64,000 bases of DNA from Oligoflexia bacterium. GTDB taxonomy: Bacteria > Bdellovibrionota > Bacteriovoracia > Bacteriovoracales > Bacteriovoracaceae. The stretch covers positions 62,001-126,000 of the forward strand of contig JAAEST010000122.1 of assembly GCA_024229115.1 (NCBI GenBank), in the 5' to 3' direction. Positions within the stretch are counted from its first letter, which is position 1, and the number at the start of each line of letters is the position of its first letter. The notes under the pieces were generated by a model. The model saw nothing but the letters and a program-made list of their open reading frames with translations, made no database searches and was not told the DNA's origin. The translations under genes were made by a program, and so were the position numbers. Positions 16,352 through 24,638 of this stretch are shown piece by piece.

Positions 16352-16855
16352 ATGAGAGTTTTAATTTTATCTTTATTCGTTATTTCATCAGTTTATGCTT
16401 CTGAAAAACAAGCTCTAGGGCAGATTAAGAAACTGGGAATGAGTCTTAAGTCAGAACTACAAAAAGGAATGAAGAAGTCACCAATAGATGCCTTAAAGGC
16501 TTGTAATATTCAAGCTCCTATCATTCAGGAAAAGGTCTCAACTTCTAATATTAAGGTTGGACGAGTAAGTCTTAAAAATAGAAACCCAAATAATACTCCT
16601 AAACCATGGATGAAGTCTTATATTCAAGATTTTCACCAGGGGAAAATAAAAAAAGGTTATGTTGTGGTCTCTTTAGAGGGAAAGAGGAAGGGGATTCTAA
16701 AGCCTATCAAAACAATGCCTTTATGTCTCAAATGTCATGGAAGTGATATTGACCCAAAATTAGCTCAAGAGATTGGCAAGAGATATCCTAGCGACAAAGC
16801 TAAGGGGTATAAGTTAGGTCAAATTCGAGGCTTTTTCTGGGCAGAATTCGAGTAA
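16352..16855 (+). CDS. DUF3365 (Tll0287-like) secreted mono-haem protein
   Basis: A 167-residue protein with a signal peptide (MRVLILSLFVISSVYA). It has one c-type haem motif, CLKCH (Cys125, Cys128, His129), within the DUF3365 pattern (ALKACNIQAPII early, GxIRGFFWAEF late). DUF3365 is often the sensor part of histidine kinases; here it stands alone as a periplasmic haem protein. It may be a redox or gas sensor, or a small electron carrier. No partner is evident beside it. Confidence 0.85.
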   Translation: MRVLILSLFVISSVYASEKQALGQIKKLGMSLKSELQKGMKKSPIDALKACNIQAPIIQEKVSTSNIKVGRVSLKNRNPNNTPKPWMKSYIQDFHQGKIKKGYVVVSLEGKRKGILKPIKTMPLCLKCHGSDIDPKLAQEIGKRYPSDKAKGYKLGQIRGFFWAEFE

Positions 16856-16904
16856 ATATTACTTAAGACCATGTATTTAAAGGCATTCTGAGTTAAAAGA
16901 GCCC

Positions 16905-17357
16905 ATGAAATCATTCTTATTCACAATATTCGTACTGCTCTTAAGTACTAATGTATTTAGTTCTAGCTGTGATCATCTTCTTGATGATTGTGAATATTAT
17001 TCTTGTATTGAGACCGAAAAACAATGTGGAAAGAGAGGCTACCCAATTGGCTTCGGTAAGAAGTATTGCTTAAAGTTTGATGATAAGAAAGAAAGCTTGA
17101 GTGAAGAAGGGCAAGAGTGGATGTTGCGAGTTCGTTCATGTTTGATTGAAGAAATGGAACAATTTGATCAGAGTCTTTCTTGTAAGAAGTTTAAAAGACA
17201 ATCAGTAAAAGTTCATGTTCCTTGCTATATAAATTCAGGATATTGCCAACTTTCAAAAAAAGATCGAAGAGCTGTAATTAAAATAATTAGATGGTCTACT
17301 TGGCGACCTTCAATACTGTCTGCCGGAATTAAAGTTTTAAACTCTTGTAGAAACTAA
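16905..17357 (+). CDS. Secreted cysteine-rich protein of unknown function
   Basis: A 150-residue protein with a signal peptide (MKSFLFTIFVLLLSTNVFS) and ten cysteines in the mature part, arranged in several C-x(3-8)-C steps, so it should form a disulfide-bonded fold in the periplasm or outside. I recognise no family. Its last 29 bp overlap the end of the convergent DNA-glycosylase-like gene. Confidence 0.65.
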   Translation: MKSFLFTIFVLLLSTNVFSSSCDHLLDDCEYYSCIETEKQCGKRGYPIGFGKKYCLKFDDKKESLSEEGQEWMLRVRSCLIEEMEQFDQSLSCKKFKRQSVKVHVPCYINSGYCQLSKKDRRAVIKIIRWSTWRPSILSAGIKVLNSCRN

Positions 17358-17919
17358 GCATCTCTTCCCGCCACATTTCACTTCTTTTTTTAGGGTTACA
17401 GCGAGTAGGTGTTGCCCAATACCAAATATTTTCTATTAAAGTTTCTGGTAGATTGTTTTGAGAGAAATAACCTTTAAGTAGCTCCTCAATTCCCTTTTTT
17501 CTTCGACAAGTGAAAAACATTGGTGTTGATTTCAGAATTTCCCTTAGTTTTCGGTTCGCATTTTTAAAAGTAACTTTGTTCTTTTTATGAGAATCAAAAA
17601 GTACAGTATCAGAAGGGTCAGTTTTAAATTTATTAGGAACAATGGCTTGATCAACAATATTAGTCATAGCGATACCATGTTTTTCTAAAAACTCTTTCTT
17701 CTCTTTGATTGTCAGCTTTCGTGGTTCCTTGGAAGGCTCAAAGAGAAATTGAAGAACTTTCCAGAAATGATTTCTATTATTGTTATAGTAGAAAAAGTCT
17801 CCTTCTGGCTTAACTCCATTAATCGATCTTGCATTTATTGATCCCATCGTTCCAAAGATGACTAATTTCGTTTTCTTTCTAGGGATAAAAATAGGAATTT
17901 CGTCTTGATGTGTAACCAT
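17329..17919 (-). CDS. Uracil-DNA glycosylase superfamily protein (MUG/hypoxanthine-glycosylase type)
   Basis: A 196-residue protein with the UDG fold landmarks. Near the N-terminus there is a motif-1 strand, LVIFGTMGSINAR, and then the FYYNNNRNHFWKVL segment, comparable with the YYxxxxNxFW of mismatch-specific and hypoxanthine-DNA glycosylases. Near the C-terminus there is WYWATPTRCNP, in the place of motif 2. It should remove a deaminated or mismatched base from DNA. The residue normally acting as general acid/base in motif 1 is not clear, so exact specificity is uncertain. Converges on and overlaps the Cys-rich gene. Confidence 0.7.
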   Translation of the reverse strand: MVTHQDEIPIFIPRKKTKLVIFGTMGSINARSINGVKPEGDFFYYNNNRNHFWKVLQFLFEPSKEPRKLTIKEKKEFLEKHGIAMTNIVDQAIVPNKFKTDPSDTVLFDSHKKNKVTFKNANRKLREILKSTPMFFTCRRKKGIEELLKGYFSQNNLPETLIENIWYWATPTRCNPKKRSEMWREEMLSFYKSLKL

Positions 17920-18036
17920 GTTGGATTATCCGAGTGTTATAGTGTGTTAGGAAAAACCTAACTCGCTCTTTTAAAGCTTAATAATAATGAAAAGTAAACG
18001 ATCATAATTATATGTTAAATATTTTAAAGGATTATT

Positions 18037-19467
18037 ATGGTTGTTTATAGCTTTCTATTTTTTCTACTTGTATTTGTTTTGATAGGGGTATCCTCTTCAT
18101 TTAAAAGCAAAAAAAGTAATTCAGATTATTTATTGGCAGGGCATGATATTCCACCTTGGTTAGCTGCCCTTTCGGCTATTGCAACAAATAATAGTGGATA
18201 CATGTTTATCGGGATGATTGGCTACACATATACAAGCGGTCTTCAGTCTATTTGGTTGATGGTTGGATGGATTTTTGGTGATCTTGTAATGAGTTTCTTT
18301 GTTCATAAGAAGTTAAGGTTAATCACGGAAAGTGAAAACCTTCTTAGTTTTGGAGGAGTACTTTCTCGTTGGCAAAAAGGAACAGACTTTAGAAGATTGC
18401 GTTTATTAGCCGGTATTATTACGGTAGTCTTTTTAGGTGTATATGCAGCTGCTCAGTTTAAAGCAGGAAGTAAAGCCTTGCATGTTCTTTTTGGTTGGGA
18501 CTACAGCACAGGTGCAATCATTGGGAGTATTATTGTCTTTCTATATTGTTTGTCAGGAGGGTTAAGGGCCTCTATTTGGACAGATGCTGCTCAGTCGATT
18601 GTAATGATTTTTGCGATGTCTCTCTTATTTTATGTCGGAGTTAGTGAGGTCGGCGGATTTTCTCAGTATGTGGCAAAATTAGAAGCGGTATCGCCAGGCT
18701 TTTTAAGTGTTAAGCCTACTGGGTTGGCGATGGATAACTTCTTAGGTGTCTTTCTTTTTATTTTGGGATGGATCTTCGGAGGATTTGGAGTTATAGGTCA
18801 ACCTCATATCATGATTCGATTTATGACAGTAGATAATCCTGATAGTATGACAAAAACGAAAATTTATTACTATTCTTGGTATATTGCCTTTTACGCAGTA
18901 ACAATTGGAGTTGGTTTAACAGCAAGATTAATATTACCTGAAGCTTCTTCATTTGATGCAGAACTTGCCTTACCTTTAATGAGTCAAAAAATGTTACCAG
19001 AGATTTTGATTGGAGTTGTTCTCGCAGGTATTTTTTCAGCAACAATGTCTACAGCTGATTCCCAAATTTTAAGTTGTAGTGCAGCTTTCACCAGAGATAT
19101 TTTACCTAAAGAAAAAGACACATTATTGATTACCAAAGCGACAACTGCTTTAGTGACTATTGTTGCTCTCTTAATTGCCTTGTATGGAAGCAGAAATGTC
19201 TTTGATCTCGTACTGATAGCATGGTCTGTTTTATCAGCTGGATTTGGCCCACTAATGTTTGTTTATGCTATAGGAAAAAAAGTTTCAGAGATAAATGGTA
19301 TTTTGATGATTGTAAATGCAGTTACTGTTACCATTCTTTGGAGAGAGTTTGGATTAGGAGACTCTATCTATGAAGTCGCACCAGGAATGATAACAGGATT
19401 TTTAACTTATTTTATAATAAGTAAAACGAAATGGAATGAAATTGAATCTACTAAATCTAATATCTAA
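18037..19467 (+). CDS. Sodium:solute symporter (SSS/PutP family)
   Basis: A 476-residue membrane protein with about 13 helices. The N-terminal SDYLLAGHDIPPWLAALSAIATNNSGY is the SSS signature region, and FSATMSTADSQILSCSAAF contains the sodium-binding serines of the LeuT fold. The closest match by eye is the sodium/proline (PutP) branch. AGGATTATT precedes the ATG. The MscS gene begins inside its last codons, so the pair is co-transcribed. Confidence 0.88.
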   Translation: MVVYSFLFFLLVFVLIGVSSSFKSKKSNSDYLLAGHDIPPWLAALSAIATNNSGYMFIGMIGYTYTSGLQSIWLMVGWIFGDLVMSFFVHKKLRLITESENLLSFGGVLSRWQKGTDFRRLRLLAGIITVVFLGVYAAAQFKAGSKALHVLFGWDYSTGAIIGSIIVFLYCLSGGLRASIWTDAAQSIVMIFAMSLLFYVGVSEVGGFSQYVAKLEAVSPGFLSVKPTGLAMDNFLGVFLFILGWIFGGFGVIGQPHIMIRFMTVDNPDSMTKTKIYYYSWYIAFYAVTIGVGLTARLILPEASSFDAELALPLMSQKMLPEILIGVVLAGIFSATMSTADSQILSCSAAFTRDILPKEKDTLLITKATTALVTIVALLIALYGSRNVFDLVLIAWSVLSAGFGPLMFVYAIGKKVSEINGILMIVNAVTVTILWREFGLGDSIYEVAPGMITGFLTYFIISKTKWNEIESTKSNI

Positions 19468-20311
19468 AAATTATTATTTAGTCTTTGTAACTGTACTATT
19501 TGCAGGAATATATGTTTATTTTAGATATAAAGTAAAAAAAGTTGAAAAAAGACGCTTAAGAAGTATTAAGCGAAGAGACATAAACGATGCTATTGAGACT
19601 GATTCTCCGATTGATGACCAAGAAGGTGTCATTAAAGAAAAGGGAATTGTAGGAATCGAGGATCGTTTTAGTTTTATCAAAAAGATTTTACCTTTATTTT
19701 TGTTCATATTATGGTTTATCTCAGTAGCAATTCCTCATCTTGAAAAAGTTCCGACTGTTTATATTTCAATTATTGCAGCAGTTATATCAGTAGTCGCAGG
19801 CGTTTCATTAAGACCTTTTTTAGAAAACCTATTTTCAGGTATTGTTATTTCTTTCTTTAAGTCAATAAAGATTGGAGATACTGTTATGATTGATAAACAG
19901 TATGGACTAATTGAAGAAATTGGGTTGACCTATTCTGTCCTAAAAAGATGGGATTGGGTGAGGATTGTTATTCCTAATAGTAAATTGCTCCAAAAGGAAA
20001 TTGAGCATTTCACAATGAATGATCAATATGTTTGGGCCCATATCGAGTTCTATGTGGCACCTAATGCGGATTTGAAAAAAGTTGAACAAATTTCTAAAGA
20101 GATTGCAAAGAAGTCTAGTTATTTTAATGGCGTTGAGGAACCTGCTTTCTGGGTTATGGAGCTGCAGAAAGACACTATAAAGTGCTGGCTTGCAGCTTGG
20201 TCAGATACTCCAAGTGATGCTTGGGAATTGCGTAATGATCTTAGAACAAACCTATTAATAGAGTTGCAAAAGAATAATATAGAGTTTCATCGAATAAATT
20301 TAAATTCTTAA
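19436..20311 (+). CDS. MscS-family mechanosensitive channel
   Basis: A 291-residue protein with one N-terminal helix, a charged linker, then two helices ending in the MscS pore helix and beta domain (GVSLRPFLENLFSGIVISFFKSIKIGDTVMID, about residues 122-153, is the key region). It releases solutes on hypo-osmotic stretch. It overlaps the end of the symporter gene by 32 bp, an unusually long overlap, so the true start could be slightly downstream. Pairing with a solute importer makes sense for osmotic balance. Confidence 0.88.
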   Translation: MKLNLLNLISKNYYLVFVTVLFAGIYVYFRYKVKKVEKRRLRSIKRRDINDAIETDSPIDDQEGVIKEKGIVGIEDRFSFIKKILPLFLFILWFISVAIPHLEKVPTVYISIIAAVISVVAGVSLRPFLENLFSGIVISFFKSIKIGDTVMIDKQYGLIEEIGLTYSVLKRWDWVRIVIPNSKLLQKEIEHFTMNDQYVWAHIEFYVAPNADLKKVEQISKEIAKKSSYFNGVEEPAFWVMELQKDTIKCWLAAWSDTPSDAWELRNDLRTNLLIELQKNNIEFHRINLNS

Positions 20312-21174
20312 AGCTTAGGGATAAGAGGAAGAAGATCTGGTTTACTCGCAAAGATAATGCCCTTGTGATTCATGAAAGTACAATCGCTACGATTTAAATC
20401 AATGGGTTGTTGGTGATAATCACTATTAAATCCACCTGCTTCCTTCTGAATAAGAGAGCTTGCGGCAAAGTCCCAAATTGAGCCACCACCTTTAGCAACT
20501 TTTGGAAATTTAAAATAGAGGGCCGGGGCCATTTCAATGGTGGAAATACCATTCATGACCGCTCCACCGAGGGGGTGAATATGAAGACTTTCAAAACCCA
20601 TCTCTGTTAAAGCGATTTTTAGTTCTTCAATTTGTGAGTCATAATCAGGATATTTAAGATAACTTTGATCGAAGAGTAGAGTAAGTTTCTTATTATATTT
20701 AGAAACTAAAAGTTTTTCGTCATTTTTATAGGCACCATTTCCAGAGAGAGCATGATAAAGAGTTTGTGTTCTAGGATTATATACAGCTCCTATAATAGGC
20801 TCTCCATTTTTAGCCACTAATGCAATAGAAGTACTATATCCATCTTCATTTCTGCTAAAGGCTAAAGTTCCATCTAAAGGATCGATACACCAAAAGTAAT
20901 CTTTTTCTAAACGAGATGAATTTTCACTCGCTGTTTCTTCGGCCAATAGGCCTAAATTATATTTCTCAATTGTTGGTTGGAGTATTTCAAGGATGATCTT
21001 TTCTGCTTCTAAATCAATTTCTGCTACCACACAGGATGCAATATTCTCGCCTCCTTCTTTTGAGTTTACTTCAACATTACTTCCTTGTTTCGAGGCTATA
21101 TGCATCCCAGCTTTTGTTGCCGCTAAATTTGCGAGGTAACTTAATTCTTTTAATTGTTCATCGTTTAGAGACAT
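20308..21174 (-). CDS. Inositol monophosphatase-family phosphatase
   Basis: A 288-residue protein with the full IMPase metal site: AEE (about 78-80), DPLDGT (about 96-101) and WDFAA near the C-terminus. The family covers inositol-1-phosphatase, fructose-bisphosphatase and 3'-phosphoadenosine phosphatase (CysQ). Sequence alone does not settle which. It overlaps the upstream kinase-like gene by 10 bp, and the convergent MscS gene by 4 bp. A kinase and a phosphatase acting on related small molecules is a plausible pairing. Confidence 0.87.
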   Translation of the reverse strand: MSLNDEQLKELSYLANLAATKAGMHIASKQGSNVEVNSKEGGENIASCVVAEIDLEAEKIILEILQPTIEKYNLGLLAEETASENSSRLEKDYFWCIDPLDGTLAFSRNEDGYSTSIALVAKNGEPIIGAVYNPRTQTLYHALSGNGAYKNDEKLLVSKYNKKLTLLFDQSYLKYPDYDSQIEELKIALTEMGFESLHIHPLGGAVMNGISTIEMAPALYFKFPKVAKGGGSIWDFAASSLIQKEAGGFNSDYHQQPIDLNRSDCTFMNHKGIIFASKPDLLPLIPKL

Positions 21175-22025
21175 GAGAGGGCCTTATTTTTCATTAGAGT
21201 AGAGTAATTATTTATTCGAGTATGTTCTGGAGACCAACCTTGAAGAAATCGAAAGAAATCGGCCCAGGCGAAAGGAAGTAGCGCCCTCCATTCTTCTTCA
21301 ACAGCAGGTAAATTTAATTGTTGGAAGTAGTAATTGATATATTGCTCTGCTTTTTCAAGGAGCTGATCTCCACTTAAGAGGCTGCTTAAGAATAGAACAA
21401 CATCTTTGACACCAATACCACCTCCAACATACTGAAAGTCTACAGCAGCGACAGCGTTTTCACTAAAGAGAAAGTTTGCGAGTTTTCCATCACCATGTAC
21501 GATCGTCTGATATTTTGCCGAGTTTAATTTTAGGTCGATGAGATGAGCAGCTTCTTTCAACTCTATGTCGGTCATTCTCTCTAGTTCATCAGGTCTTGTT
21601 TCAAGATGCCAATATGTTCCGATATCCCAAAGACCATCTGGACTTTTATTGAGATAGTGTCGATGGAATTGAGAAAACCAATCTAGACATCTTAAAACTT
21701 CTTCGTGAGAGGGATTATTTTTAGGTTGAAAGCCCTCGGACTTTAAATCTTCTAGAAGTAGCCATTGTGATTCTTCTTTATTGGAGTTCTTCTCTATTAG
21801 TTTAGCAGTTCTCGCAATTGGACTATGCTGTGTGTAGAATTCATACCAGTAGGATTCAACTTGATATGACTTAGCTTTTCTTTGAAAGGAAAGATCTATA
21901 GTCTTATTAGGCAGCTTTATTTTCTTGAGAATATAGCTTTTGCCATCTATTTGGACTCTGAGAAGTTCTCCATAACCGCCCCAAAGGTTCTGAATGAGCT
22001 CTGATTTTTCTAGGTTTAGTTTCAT
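21165..22025 (-). CDS. Aminoglycoside/choline-kinase-like phosphotransferase
   Basis: A 286-residue protein with the kinase-like catalytic loop HGDGKLANFLF and the metal-binding AVDFQYVG that follows (D in place of the DFG Asp), the pattern of APH/choline kinase and ecdysteroid-kinase-like proteins. It should phosphorylate a small alcohol or amine using ATP. It is the fourth gene of a minus-strand series (HTH regulator, secreted protein, membrane protein, kinase, phosphatase). No antibiotic-resistance role should be assumed. Confidence 0.8.
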   Translation of the reverse strand: MKLNLEKSELIQNLWGGYGELLRVQIDGKSYILKKIKLPNKTIDLSFQRKAKSYQVESYWYEFYTQHSPIARTAKLIEKNSNKEESQWLLLEDLKSEGFQPKNNPSHEEVLRCLDWFSQFHRHYLNKSPDGLWDIGTYWHLETRPDELERMTDIELKEAAHLIDLKLNSAKYQTIVHGDGKLANFLFSENAVAAVDFQYVGGGIGVKDVVLFLSSLLSGDQLLEKAEQYINYYFQQLNLPAVEEEWRALLPFAWADFFRFLQGWSPEHTRINNYSTLMKNKALSCL

Positions 22026-22043
22026 TTCATTATTAGTTTTAAT

Positions 22044-22457
22044 CTAATAATTATAGAAAAGCCATTCGATAATAGCTGCGAATAACATCCAAAATGGTAG
22101 GAAATCTATTCTAATAAGATGATGCACGTGAAGACCTGTCTCATAGTGCCATGGGCATCGACCTGTCATTCTTTGAATGATCCATCCGGTTATGTATTCA
22201 ATAATTAAAATAATAATACCAATAATTAACCAACGAATGAGAAAGAAGAGATCTGCGATATATGGAAGGAGGTATCCACCAAGAATTGGTATTAATCCAT
22301 AGATTGGAAACATCCAAACAAAACTGAAACCTTTAAGTTTATGGTCAACTTTTTCACCATTCTTTAAGCTGTTGACCACATCGCAACCCGCAGTGAAAAC
22401 AATCTCTGTCGCTACTCCAAGGGTTGCAAATTTCAATATTCTTAAAAATAACTCCAT
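22044..22457 (-). CDS. Small membrane protein resembling ABC-transporter type IV (CmpB-like)
   Basis: Read from the ATG at 22457 it has 137 residues and four membrane helices; a GTG at 22466 would add three residues and overlap the previous gene more. The YITGWIIQRMTGRCPWHY segment resembles the E-x-ITG...WDY signature of PF06541, a family labelled putative ABC permease but poorly characterised. A conserved-looking H-rich loop (GLHVHHLIRID) follows. Located in the operon between the secreted protein and the kinase. Confidence 0.6.
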   Translation of the reverse strand: MELFLRILKFATLGVATEIVFTAGCDVVNSLKNGEKVDHKLKGFSFVWMFPIYGLIPILGGYLLPYIADLFFLIRWLIIGIIILIIEYITGWIIQRMTGRCPWHYETGLHVHHLIRIDFLPFWMLFAAIIEWLFYNY

Positions 22458-22458
22458 A

Positions 22459-23010
22459 CTACTCACAGTAAGGGATCATAAACTCTTTTGAATGAATGAC
22501 CTTTTCTAAAGACTTATTACGAGATCTCTCTCTTTTTATAATTTTAATTTCTTTCATCGTTTCTTGTTGAACATCAACTTCACGATAAAAACAATTGCTA
22601 TCTCTATTTCTGTTACGACAGACTCTCTCATTTCTCTTGTAATTGATTGGAAAAGAGAGATATTCTTCTCCGACTTGGATTTTGGTATATCCATCTTTAT
22701 CGCCATCATGATCTTGTGATCTGCTCACTCGCTTTAATTCATACTTAGGGTATTTCTTCATCGATCTAAATTGATCACCTTCAATACAAACATCTAAAGA
22801 AGACATTGGTCGCCCAACAAAGACAACATGATGAGAAAAACTTAAATCAAAGTCTTTACGAACAACTTCTCTTAACTCTTTCCAAGATAGGTCTTGTATT
22901 GTTCTTTCATCATCTGTTCCACCAGCGATACCTCCTGCACCTTTCTTTGGTCCACTGGCAAAGAGTGAAAGACAAAATAATAATGTGATAACTATTTTTA
23001 AGATCTTCAT
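22459..23010 (-). CDS. Secreted protein, paralog of 23930-24442, with calcium-loop-like motif
   Basis: A 183-residue protein with a signal peptide (MKILKIVITLLFCLSLFAS). After a glycine-rich linker it shares most of its length with the neighbour at 23930-24442. Common blocks are SLDVCIEG, DHDGDxDGYT (an EF-hand-like DxDxDG loop) and ERVCRNRNRDSNC, followed by a basic stretch and a closing IPxC. The four conserved cysteines suggest two disulfides. Family unknown. It starts on the base next to the regulator's stop, so the two are co-translated. Confidence 0.75.
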   Translation of the reverse strand: MKILKIVITLLFCLSLFASGPKKGAGGIAGGTDDERTIQDLSWKELREVVRKDFDLSFSHHVVFVGRPMSSLDVCIEGDQFRSMKKYPKYELKRVSRSQDHDGDKDGYTKIQVGEEYLSFPINYKRNERVCRNRNRDSNCFYREVDVQQETMKEIKIIKRERSRNKSLEKVIHSKEFMIPYCE

Positions 23011-23781
23011 TTATTTTTCCTGTAATGTATCTGTCACATTAAAAGTAAAGGCCCGCTTATTTCCACGAGAACCATCCCTCTTGGCGATGGCAACTTTTTC
23101 TTTAAAAGCTTTCTCGTCGACTTTAAGCCATTGACGGTAAGCCTCATCACTTAAGCCTTCTGCATAAAAGGCAATAAGATTATTATTAAGCTCTTGAGCA
23201 TTTTCCGTTTTACTATATTTTTCAACAAAGGAGTTACCAATACGCTTCAATGTTTTAGCACTGAAGTTTGCTTGATTTTCTCCCAGTGTGTAAAGGCCGT
23301 CTTTACTCATTTGAAGGGCCTTCATTTCAATCATCTTTTCAACAGTCAGCATACCATTCATTCCATAGCGATATTGAATTAGCTCATTTGAAACTGGGGC
23401 ACAAGCTGCTAAAAAATAGATTTCTGCAAAGGTTTTATCGTAGTAAATTTCAGTTTCTATATCTTGGTGATAGGTTACATTTTCCTTAATCGGATTAGGA
23501 TTTCTTTTTAAAATTTCTGCTCTTACAACTTCTGGAACCAGATCGAGTAATAAACTTTCGTTACTTGATTTAAAAATTGTCTTATAGATTTTAAAAAGGC
23601 TTTGGTATGTTGGTTTATTTTCTTTATTCAACATACGATAGAGAGTTCTTTCACTCAAACCACTTTCTCCAGACAATTGAGTAATGCCTGTCTTAATATT
23701 ATTGTATTCAGCCAGCTTTGATTTTAAATCAATGGCCACCTGATCAATAAGATCAATGTGATTAATTTCAACTCCCTTCAT
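23011..23781 (-). CDS. Helix-turn-helix transcriptional regulator (lineage-specific type)
   Basis: The ATG at 23781 gives 256 residues; a TTG three codons earlier is possible. An N-terminal HTH is visible as ITQLSGESGLSERTLYRMLN (Cro/C1-like recognition helix around residues 40-50). It is followed by a long helical domain with repeated FxxxxL patterns that resembles the two-part regulators common in Bdellovibrionota. It heads the operon of secreted protein, membrane protein, kinase and phosphatase, and probably controls that operon or the upstream paralog at 24442. Confidence 0.7.
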   Translation of the reverse strand: MKGVEINHIDLIDQVAIDLKSKLAEYNNIKTGITQLSGESGLSERTLYRMLNKENKPTYQSLFKIYKTIFKSSNESLLLDLVPEVVRAEILKRNPNPIKENVTYHQDIETEIYYDKTFAEIYFLAACAPVSNELIQYRYGMNGMLTVEKMIEMKALQMSKDGLYTLGENQANFSAKTLKRIGNSFVEKYSKTENAQELNNNLIAFYAEGLSDEAYRQWLKVDEKAFKEKVAIAKRDGSRGNKRAFTFNVTDTLQEK

Positions 23782-23860
23782 GAACCCCAAGATATAGCAT
23801 GACTGTTGTGTCCTGACCTAAGTATTGAATATTTTTCAGTACATATGTCCATTAAACGCC

Positions 23861-23895
23861 AAAAAACGTGTAACCCTTTGATTTTGGGTTACACG
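23861..23895 (-). terminator. Intrinsic terminator for the 24442 secreted-protein gene
   Basis: A perfect 10-bp stem (23867-23876 with 23886-23895, loop of 9) is followed on the minus strand by six T (plus-strand A run 23861-23866). It lies just downstream of the 23930-24442 gene and separates it from the regulator-led operon. Confidence 0.9.
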
Positions 23896-23929
23896 CTTTC
23901 ACACAACAATAAACTTATTCTACTAAAAC

Positions 23930-24442
23930 TTAGTTACAAGTTGGAATTACGAATTCCTTCTTGAAGAGAACTTTCTTTACATCATCACGATCACGTCCTG
24001 CTCTTCTTACAGTTTTCATGATCGATACATTCTTAACTGTATCTTGCTCAACAACTTTAGTTACATATCTACAGTTTGAATCTCTATTTCTATTTCTACA
24101 TACTCTCTCTTGAGTAGTGTAAACGATTGGGTAAGTTAGGATTTCTTCACCAACTTTTTTCCAAGTGTAACCATCTCTGTCACCATCATGATCCATATGT
24201 CTTGGAACTCTTACGAATTTATAGATTGGGAATTTTCTAGTTGTTTTGAAGTTTTCACCTTCAATACAAACGTCTAGTGAAGATACTGGACGACCTAAGA
24301 AAGAAACATATCCTGATAGAGATAGGCTCCAATCAGTTTTAAGTTCATCTCTAATTTCTTCCCAAGTGCTGTTCTCATTGATGTCTGTTGCTAAAGTTGC
24401 AACTGAAAGTAATGCGATTACTAAAGTCATTAATTTTTTCAT
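23930..24442 (-). CDS. Secreted protein, paralog of 22459-23010
   Basis: The ATG at 24442 is chosen because GGAGG lies six bases upstream and the signal peptide then starts cleanly (MKKLMTLVIALLSVATLAT). 170 residues. It shares the blocks SLDVCIEG, DHDGDRDGYT (acidic loop like an EF-hand) and ERVCRNRNRDSNC with its neighbour two genes away, but lacks the Gly-rich linker. A short dyad (AAGTTA/TAACTT, 24467-24482) sits just upstream of the ribosome binding site, and larger dyads lie further up. It is transcribed as a single gene with its own terminator. Function unknown. Confidence 0.75.
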   Translation of the reverse strand: MKKLMTLVIALLSVATLATDINENSTWEEIRDELKTDWSLSLSGYVSFLGRPVSSLDVCIEGENFKTTRKFPIYKFVRVPRHMDHDGDRDGYTWKKVGEEILTYPIVYTTQERVCRNRNRDSNCRYVTKVVEQDTVKNVSIMKTVRRAGRDRDDVKKVLFKKEFVIPTCN

Positions 24443-24554
24443 TCGGTCCTCCACCGTTTGTTATTAAAGTTAGTTTTAACTTGTTTCGATGGGAGAGTGA
24501 TAATCGGACTAAAATAGTAATTCAATTTTTCTCACTAAAAAGAACTTAATCTGC

Positions 24555-24606
24555 TGACAATGTCATCAATTGAGTGAATTTGTGGTGACATCATTTCGAT
24601 GTGTCA
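24555..24606. promoter_or_regulatory. Pair of TGACA/TGTCA dyads
   Basis: TGACA-A-TGTCA lies at 24555-24565. A second element at 24586-24606 pairs TGACA(T)CAT with ATGTGTCA around a TTCG loop. They lie 113-164 bp upstream of the 24442 gene and just past the end of the BASS gene. They could be operators for the nearby HTH protein or, as RNA, a weak terminator for the BASS gene (no T-run follows). Confidence 0.3.
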
Positions 24607-24638
24607 GTAAAATTTAGTTATGAAAATAATCTCGATTC

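Noticed and set aside
17946..17962. GTTAGG/CCTAAC hairpin with an A5 loop between two divergent genes
   Set aside because: Six base pairs and no T-run on either strand; could be an operator but there is nothing further to support it.
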